Shown here: positions 25,834 to 64,000 of the stretch, in pieces
Layout: the number at the start of each line of letters is the position of its first letter
Numbering within the stretch: position 1 is the first letter of the stretch
Origin: Phymorhynchus buccinoides
Taxonomy: Eukaryota > Mollusca > Gastropoda > Neogastropoda > Raphitomidae
DNA length: 64,000 nt
NCBI GenBank assembly: GCA_017654935.2
Contig: CM065698.1
Location: 36,821,742 to 36,885,741, forward strand
Direction of reading: 5' to 3'
The notes under the pieces: model-generated
Told to the model about the DNA's origin: nothing
What the model saw: only the letters and a program-made list of their open reading frames with translations
The model's database searches: none
Made by a program: the position numbers and the translations under genes

Positions 25834-27124
25834 TTAAATTTCAAGTGAAATACACAAACTAATTTCCACAAACTAACTAATAAAGATGAAATGTTTCTTA
25901 ACAATAGTTGAGTTGGCAGCGCACGGAAGACTTACGGTACTCAAAATGATGTCCCTTAACATGAAAGTCACCCATCTTTTTAAGCCATACTCTTCGAGCC
26001 ACATTCTTGCACCATCTGTTGAAAACCTTTCGTTTTCTTTCAACAAATGTTCCTATCCCTCCTTAGAAAAACAAATACACAGTTAACTGCTTAAGAAAAG
26101 GAAGAAACTTGAAGAGACAAGGGGGAAATATGAAATAATATTAGTTTTTATAAAATACAAAGAAAAAACAGAATTTCAGCATTGTGGGGTTGCAAGGCAA
26201 GATATTTGATCACAAGCACAAAAGCAAAAACAACACAGCCACCAAGCAGGATGAAAACACAACAGACACTGGGATGGTAGACAAACAAACAAAAAATAGT
26301 GATCATTTTTTAAAAATAGCTTCATAAAAGCACCGACTTGCAAAGGACAAACCTTTACCAGGGAGACAACTCCTCTTGTCCTAGGCTAAAGGCTTAGTAT
26401 TGGTTCAAGCAGGAATTATTTCCCTTGTCCTTGGTTATTTGAGGAAGCCTTGAATCATTGCTTAAGTTGTCTCTTTCACGTTTTAAAAAGCCTTGTATTT
26501 GTGAAAATATACGGAGTATACACAGTATATTAAAAAAATTAAGTTAGAAATTAAACAAACAACAAAAAACCCCGAACACATCTACTAGACAGTAGCCAAT
26601 GAGAGACAGTGCGATTTTTCTCACACCAGAGGGCATGACGCTCGTGTGGGGCTAATCCTCTCTATATTATTAGTTGGGGATAAAGAAAGAGAGAGAGACA
26701 GTGAGTGGTCCTACCATCACTCTCTCTCTCACTACGCCCAAGTAAGAAAATCGCGTGATAAGCCCCTAGTGCATTGACTGCCCTCTAGCGTGAAAAATAT
26801 CGCCATAGGTTGACCATAGACTTGCAACAAAAATCTCACCAAAAATAATGATTTCAATTTTCAGGGATCCTCAAAAATAAATAAAAACATTGTAACTGAA
26901 AAATACATAAAATATTAACACTTTTTGTTTCAATAAAAAAACCCATGAATGACACCCAACTGACAAAATCTTATTAAAACATGTTCACAACTTTTTGCTA
27001 ACTATCCTTCGTAACAGACTAACAAATTCCAAAACATAACCTCTTTGGTGCAGGCATGAACACTATTCCATTAACACAGCCTTACTTAAAAGCTAGAACA
27101 TAGAAATCAAACAATTATCTTTAA

Positions 27125-27363
27125 CCCTTTCGTCGACTGCCATTTTTCAGCCAAAGAATACCATTAAACTAAACTGGGTAGAGAATTTTTTTTTATCTGG
27201 AACTTTGGGAATTCCTCTGTGACATGTATAACATTAGGCCTATCCTTACCTCCCAAAATCAAGAAAATAGGGTCTTCGGATGACAGGCCCTGATTTGATG
27301 CCTTTTAGTGACATAGGTGGCAAACAATTGTGGTGCATAAATGCGACATTGGTGGTGAAAGGG
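27125..27363. mobile_element. TTAA MITE, CCCTTTCACCGCC family, copy 2
   Basis: It is 239 bp between TTAA 27121-27124 and 27364-27367. The interior contains GGAATTCCTCTGTGACATG and GATGCCTTTTAGTGACAT, as in the other copies. Confidence 0.85.
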
Positions 27364-27655
27364 TTAAATATGCACATAACATAGCGTAGATAAGCGATAA
27401 AAACGGGAAAAGATGGGGACAGAGGCCAAATTCTTAAATTTCCTGAATAGTTAACGCAACAGTAACAATACAAGCATATGAACAGCAACAAATTTGCAAC
27501 AGCAATGTTAGAAAGAGGATCATGAGGTCACTGATATTATTATGACAACAATAACAAAGGGTACTTTATTGGAAAATCTATCTGAAATTTTCAAATTGTT
27601 TCCTAATCTAAAAACCATTCTGAATGTTCAAAGTATTTCCTAAACTTGTTTTTAA

Positions 27656-27887
27656 CCCCTTCACCGCCAGCTATTTTTCACCCCCAAAATACCATTAAAC
27701 ATAAGTGGGTAGAGGGGGGGGGGGGATCAACTATATTGGGAATTCCTGTGTGTCATGTACAACATTGGGCCTATCCTTACCCCCCCAAATTAACAAAATA
27801 GGGTCTTCAGATAACAGGCCCTGATTTGATGCCTTTTGTTAAACCATTGTGGCGCTTATAATAAATGCGACATTGGCGGCGAAAGGG
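27656..27887. mobile_element. TTAA MITE, CCCTTTCACCGCC family, copy 3
   Basis: It is 232 bp between TTAA 27652-27655 and 27888-27891, in the same orientation as copy 2 and 290 bp from it. It has a short G-run after GTGGGTAGA and an internal deletion near GCCTTTTGTTAAACC. Confidence 0.85.
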
Positions 27888-30003
27888 TTAATCACCAAAG
27901 ACTTGACACTTGTGTTTATTGATGTGAGCGTGTTCTTAAATGCAAAAGAAGGGTAAAAACAATCAAACTGGACCTTTTTAATTAATTCACCCACAAAAAA
28001 GGGCAAACAAATAATTTGAAATGTCCGCACTGTGGGGATACCAGAGAATCTTTCGCATAAATAGTCATTTACAAGCTACACATATGGGGACAATATTTTG
28101 TGCTTTTTGTGTGTGGCTCAAGCCACAAACCTAGAACTCACTTTTGGTCGGTCTGTCTGTTGGTCGGTCGGTCGGTCCAAAATTGTCGCACTTCAAATCG
28201 AGGCTACACTTCAAATTGAGGCCGCTCTTTAAAATGATGTATTTTAAAAGCGTACACAATAATAAACATACGTAATACAGACACTACAACAGACACGACG
28301 AGTATGCGGTGCTTCTTTCGATGAGTATAAGTAGGATACATAGTTTTAAATGTTTTCCAAAAGATATCACAAGTTACGAAATGGTGCAGAGATAACATTC
28401 TGGTTTACAGATTAAAATTATTGAAAAGCCAGGGGAGGTGACTCATGATTGGAGTGGTAAAAATAGACCGCGTGCCACAAACTATTGCGATTTCGCGCTT
28501 GTTTCAATTACAACTATGATAAAATCATAAATACAATAAAGTTAATTAAATAATATATGAGTATATTGTTATAAACAGAAAGAATATGTCAGTAATAGAT
28601 GTCTCGATGCTGAAATTTGCTGCTTATTTCTGTATGAATACTAAAAATTAAAAACAATTAATACACACACACCTGAAGCACAAAACACTATACACATTGT
28701 TATGAATAACTGAATTGCTTACGGTAAACGTAAATAGAAATTATGTGCCAATAAATCTACTGTTATATTCTCATAAATAAATATAAATATTTTCATAATG
28801 ACTATAATGTGATCACTCAAGGTACTAAAGGTATTGAGAAAGAAAAAATAAGTACCATATTTTTTGGACAATAAAGCACACCTCCCAAATTATACACAAA
28901 ATAGGAATTGTTCGGAAATAATTAAGGGGAGTAATTTCAAGGTGTATGTGAATTATCCCGCCTAACCGAGTCAGGACAAACAGGAAGTCACATTGGCTTA
29001 CTTAGCCGTTGCCTCGTGTGTTTGAGTAGACGACAAACACGATAAGAACACAGTGCGTCATTCTAAAGTTGTCGTCATCTATAATATTTACGTCACATTT
29101 TACAAAGTTCGATCAGTTTGTGGCCATTTGTAATCACCCCTCATTTCTCTAAAAAAAAATGTTTGCAAGTCGCTCACTCACATCCTCGTTTATCTCTTCG
29201 ACGCCATGACTGCAATGGTTTGTCTCTCTCGGTCGAGGTTAACACTCTAACTTTCATGAAGTTCTCTCCCCAAGTTCTTTTCTGAAAATCGTCTATTCAG
29301 ATTTTGTTACTATATTTTCTTGCTATATGAATAGAGATATTATAAGGCGCAGGGGTCTCAGACTGGTTCTAATTGAGTTACCATGCAACCCATCAAAATA
29401 ACAGAAAAATAAGAGGAAGAGAAATGAACAAGAGCTTAGCTTAAATATCCAAAGAAAGAGAGACATGTGCTTAAGAGTCTAAAGCTGATATAGGATGTTA
29501 GTCTCACCTAACGAGTGCAGAACTTTACAAGTTTATACAACACAAAGTTTAAAAGAAGGGTATTTACCGGTAATATCAAAGCTTTGAGTACCGTATTTTT
29601 CAGACAATAAGGCGATACTTTTCCCCCAGACTGAGACCCCTGCGCCTTATAATGTGACTAGTAAAATAGTAAGAAAATATAATAACAGAATCTGAATTTT
29701 GTGTAAAATTTGGGGGGTGCGCCTTATAATCAGAAAAACACAGTATATGTCACAAGCACAACCTCAACATATCATGTCGGAAATAATACAAAAGTTGATA
29801 TATCATATATACTAAAAAAACAGTCACGCAAGAGTCATGTACACAGTACTTTTTGTTGTTGTAACTATTAACATATCACAAGAATCATTCCTTGACTAAA
29901 CTGTAAGAAAAGATAATAAATACAATGACTTTTCTGTTTTTAATGGCACTAAAAGTAAAACGCAAATTTTATGGTTAAAGCTTTTTTACAGTCACGTCTT
30001 TCC

Positions 30004-30222
30004 CAGGGCTCCCAATCGTCCTGCAAAACAAGGGGTCCCAGGGACTCCTTCACTTACAGTACAGAGGGTCCTAGAGGAAGGATAGAGGGTCCCAATGACA
30101 ATGTGAATGCTAAAAATAATTTTTATAGTGCATCCCTGGGACCCCCTGCACATTCTTTTAGAGGGTCCCTTAGAATTCTAGAACTTCATAGACCCCCCAA
30201 ATGGGGGTCCCTGGGAGCCCTG
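30004..30222. mobile_element. 219-bp hAT-like MITE, CAGGGCTCCC ends
   Basis: The ends CAGGGCTCCC and GGGAGCCCTG are perfect inverts. CTTTCC is duplicated at 29998-30003 and 30223-30228. The interior repeats GGGTCCC/GGGACCC many times, so the whole element can fold. Confidence 0.85.
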
Positions 30223-31533
30223 CTTTCCTCAAGAGATTTGAGTGAGATTTGTGCTGCATGAAGACTGTCATAAAAGGATTGAAATGTTTATTATTACCTT
30301 CATAATGTAAGCAATGCAAAGCACAACATGACTGAATTCTTTGATCACTCAGACAGTTTCCTGTCAATTATGAAAGCAGATGCGTCATGCTGCCGTTATG
30401 CGCCTAAGAAATAGTTAGGCCCAGCAAGTCCGACTTCGGCTGGAGTTGTTGAAAGTGTTTCTTGAAAAAAGGCAGGAGAATGGATCGGTAAGGCAGAAAG
30501 ATAGTAGATGACAGTAAGCAAAGAGTCAAAGAGAGTGACAGATTAGAGGAAGTTAAAAGCACAGAACTTCCAGAAGGTGGGGGAACTATTTATACAAAAG
30601 ACCCCCCATCGTGGTATTCCCACGGGGGGTGACTGAATTCATCTGGTGTATAAATTCTCAATAAGATAATGGTTACCATGAATGTTGTCATTCCAGACAT
30701 TCCATCATTCAAAATGCATTCAATACATCTCTCTCTCTGTGAGTTTCTCTCTTTCTCTCTCTGTTTCTCTCTCTCTCTCTCATTTTCTCTCTCTCTCGCA
30801 GTCTCTGTGTTTTGCCTATTTCACGTTTCCTATGTACATGTCATGGCATGCAACAAAATTTGAGATGAGTCTCTTTTCTCGTTCTAACCAAAATTAATCT
30901 GCTTCATAACAAAACTATACTTCAACAAATGTCTTCTTATAAATAGCTGTACATTTACATTTTATATTTTTTTTAAATGACAGGAAACAAAACATTATAT
31001 TTTAAAACACAAAAACAGTGAAAAATGCAAAGCATTGCTTTTCGACCGAATAATTAACACGTTGGCATCATTACTGTCTTCTTTTAAAGGGGGAAAAGTT
31101 GAAAGAGCCTGAATATTTCGTAAGAAACACTGACCGTTTTTTTCCTGCAAGTTGAATCAAACGACAACCTGAACAGAAATAAACAAACGACAACAACAAA
31201 ACTGAAAAGAGGAGGGGGGTAGGGGTAGTGTGTGTGTGTCACAATCCATGTCACATACAAAATATGACATTTTTTGCTGAAGTACAATCGGCAGTTTTTT
31301 TCAAAACCTGATACACACTAACACAGACGTAACAAGGCATCTCACAAATTAAAGCCGCCTCACACTATTCAACCAAGTCGGATGAAACTGATTGTGACCT
31401 TCCCACAGTTTCCCTTTCTTTTGAGATAGTGAGTAGAAATCACAACTGCAAAATCTGGTTGCTTGAAATTCTTCCAACTGATCAGAAGGAATTGGCGACT
31501 GCACCATTTACTTTCAACTCACTCAAGCAGTTG

Positions 31534-31854
31534 CAAGGGTACTCCTGGGAAATTTCAAAAATCCTGCAAGGCAGGCATCCACTGATCCAGGGGCTGCCCA
31601 GTTAACAACTTGACTTAAACAATCCTAAAAATATAAAGTTCCCGGTAAAGGCATGTAAATATTTATCTGTATTGATTTCTTTCATATTCTACACACGCGA
31701 GAAACCGACAAAACGTTTATAAATACGAAATTCGTTGCTTCTCAAATTCTCATAATCCGGCGACGCCGGCTCCAGGCAATACAAAAATCCTGCATTTCAG
31801 GACATCCTGAAAGCAGGAGCATCCATGGACATCCTGAAAGCAGGAGCATCCATG
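31534..31854. mobile_element. MITE with CATGGGTGCTCCTG ends, copy 2
   Basis: It is flanked by CAGTTG at 31528-31533 and 31855-31860. It shares CAAATTCTCATAATC.GGCGA and CGCCGGCTCCAGGCAATA with copy 1. Its last unit, GACATCCTGAAAGCAGGAGC, is doubled. Confidence 0.85.
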
Positions 31855-32457
31855 CAGTTGTGGAAAACAGCCAATGCTTGCTGATGGTGTGAGGACTACA
31901 ACACGGCCACAACTAGTTGACGTAATTCACAACGCAATTTTCTTTCGACTAAAAAGGTTGGATAATGTGAGGCGGCTTTAAGCAGAACTTCACTTTTAAA
32001 AGTGTGAAGGATCTAAACGATGCGTACATGTGGAGACACCGATGCATGGCTTGGTGTTTACTGAATACTTTTTCAGCCTCTCGCGTCAAAATGTCATGCT
32101 GTACAGCATTCCATCTAAAGGCAGGGGTCCACTGTTTCACAAAACGGTGAAACTTTCATTGAAATTTTCAACGCACATCTTTCCGGGCATACATGTAGTC
32201 TGCTGTTACATTTGTCCTACACGTTTTGAGTTCCAGTCAGATGGATGACGGTCGCTCACTCTGCAGTTTACCTCACAAGCTCTGATTTGTGATGGAAAAA
32301 CCTTCCACTAACTTTCCACACACCATCGGCTGACATACAATAGCACACTATCTTTAGGTAATTGTAAAACAGCTTTGGAGCTGTGGTAAAAAAACAACTT
32401 ACACTGAATCGTTTTAGATTGAATATCCTAACACATTAAATAGTTGTGCCATAGGTT

Positions 32458-32980
32458 TTGAGTTGTGGACAGACTGCAAACTTGCGCTGCACTTTTCCTG
32501 ACAGGCATTTCGCTGTAGATACACAGACTGAAGATTCTCACAGCACTTTTCACTTGACTTGGTCTAGCATTAGAGCTGCACAGAAGCGACTGCAGACTGT
32601 GATCTTATGCTGCGCTGACAGGCATTTTACTTGTGGTCACACTCAGCTTCGGTCAAACAGAAGACTCGCACTGCACCTTGCCCCCTGATCTGGACTAGCA
32701 GCACAGAGTTTCACATGTTTTTGTTCGCATTGCACTTTCCTTGACAGACATCAGGCTGTGATTCACAGAGCATTTTCCCCATGACTTGGTCAAGCATAGA
32801 GCGTTGAATTGTGGTAAGACTTTTAAACTCACGCTGCAATTTCCCCCTGAACTGGTCCAGCACAGAGGAGCACAGAGCGAGCTGCTTAGAGTTTAGAATC
32901 ATGGTCAGACTGAAGACTCGCACTGCACTTTTCACTTCACTCAGTCTAGCACAGAGCTGCACCACAATGTTAAGTCACAG
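32458..32980 (-). repeat. Degenerate tandem copies of the ACK C-terminal coding end in the 3' UTR
   Basis: The coding end reads GTGCTTCTGGACCAGG then GTGCAGTGTGAGTCTTC. Variants recur downstream of the stop, each reading roughly (C)TCTGTGCTxGACCAxxxCA then GTGCAG(C/T)G(C/T)GAGT(C/T)T. They lie at about 32915-32972, 32815-32880, 32740-32805, 32640-32715 and 32455-32590, and the last probably holds two units. The spacing is 75-130 bp. A short open frame (32965-32711) exists through them, containing SSVLDQFRGKLQ against the gene's SSVLLDQARAKVQ, but it has stops on both sides. It is read as decayed duplication in the 3' UTR. Confidence 0.75.
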
Positions 32981-63840
<30,860 letters not shown>

Positions 63841-64000
63841 TTAATCTGAATGACAAGAAAACAGTATTTTACATGAAAAACCCAAAAAACACAAGTATTG
63901 ATTGAAACAATGTCAACAAACCTACATTGTGGATAAAAAAAATCCATGTAGATGAGAGGATTTTTGTTTGTTTTTGTTCAGAAATAAGTAGGCCCAGCAT

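Larger units (their letters stand above)
20340..32450. other. AT-rich interval downstream of ACK
   Basis: No coding exon is recognised; MITEs dominate. It could hold a long ACK 3' UTR or be intergenic. I could not place a polyadenylation site with confidence. Confidence 0.5.

Noticed and set aside
32711..32965. 84-codon frame after the ACK stop as a separate gene
   Set aside because: It is made of diverged copies of the ACK C-terminal end. It has no splice support and is bounded by stops.

Overview
The window is animal (metazoan) nuclear DNA, most likely from a mollusc and plausibly a gastropod. It has large introns with ordinary GT/AG splice sites, very long (GA)n and (GT)n microsatellites, and many short non-autonomous DNA transposons, LINE pieces and tRNA-derived SINEs. 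The taxonomic call is an inference from this repeat landscape and from the gene types. No operons, rRNA or CRISPR are present.

Two host genes are recognisable, both on the minus strand. (1) An ankyrin-repeat/SOCS-box (ASB-type) gene lies at about 10.1-13.9 kb. Two coding exons join in phase to 639 codons and end in a SOCS box. (2) An ACK/TNK2-type non-receptor tyrosine kinase occupies 33.0-63.6 kb. Twelve coding exons join in frame, with every phase checked by hand, to 1249 residues: kinase domain, SH3, CRIB, clathrin-box-like motif, two PPxYDDVP motifs, a Mig6-like segment and a C-terminal UBA-like region. The exon(s) for the start codon and N-terminal SAM-like region lie beyond position 64000.

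Layout: 1-4.7 kb is microsatellites and a palindromic element. 5.2-8.5 kb is a broken APE-type LINE on the minus strand. 8.5-10.1 kb shows no gene. 10.1-13.9 kb is the ASB-type gene. 14-32.4 kb is gene-poor and holds many MITEs, SINE-like elements and a LINE fragment. 32.4-63.6 kb is the ACK gene, whose 12.4 kb CRIB-upstream intron holds the densest microsatellite cluster (43.4-46.7 kb). 63.6-64 kb is a further intron.

The most unusual signal is inside the ACK gene. Several exons have had an edge, exon end plus splice site, copied into tandem or partial arrays in the adjacent non-coding DNA. The P-loop exon's 3' edge with its donor is present 8 times. The CRIB exon's 5' edge with its acceptor occurs in roughly 10 decaying copies. 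The ILQKID exon is copied on both sides. The last coding bases recur at least 5 times in the 3' UTR. In addition, a 64-bp piece of the last exon sits in opposite orientation inside a TTAA-flanked MITE in an intron of the same gene. I know of no named system matching this. Secondary points are several multiply nested transposons, telomere-like sequence inside palindromic elements, and a Helitron-like element carrying a tRNA-like block with a T-run.
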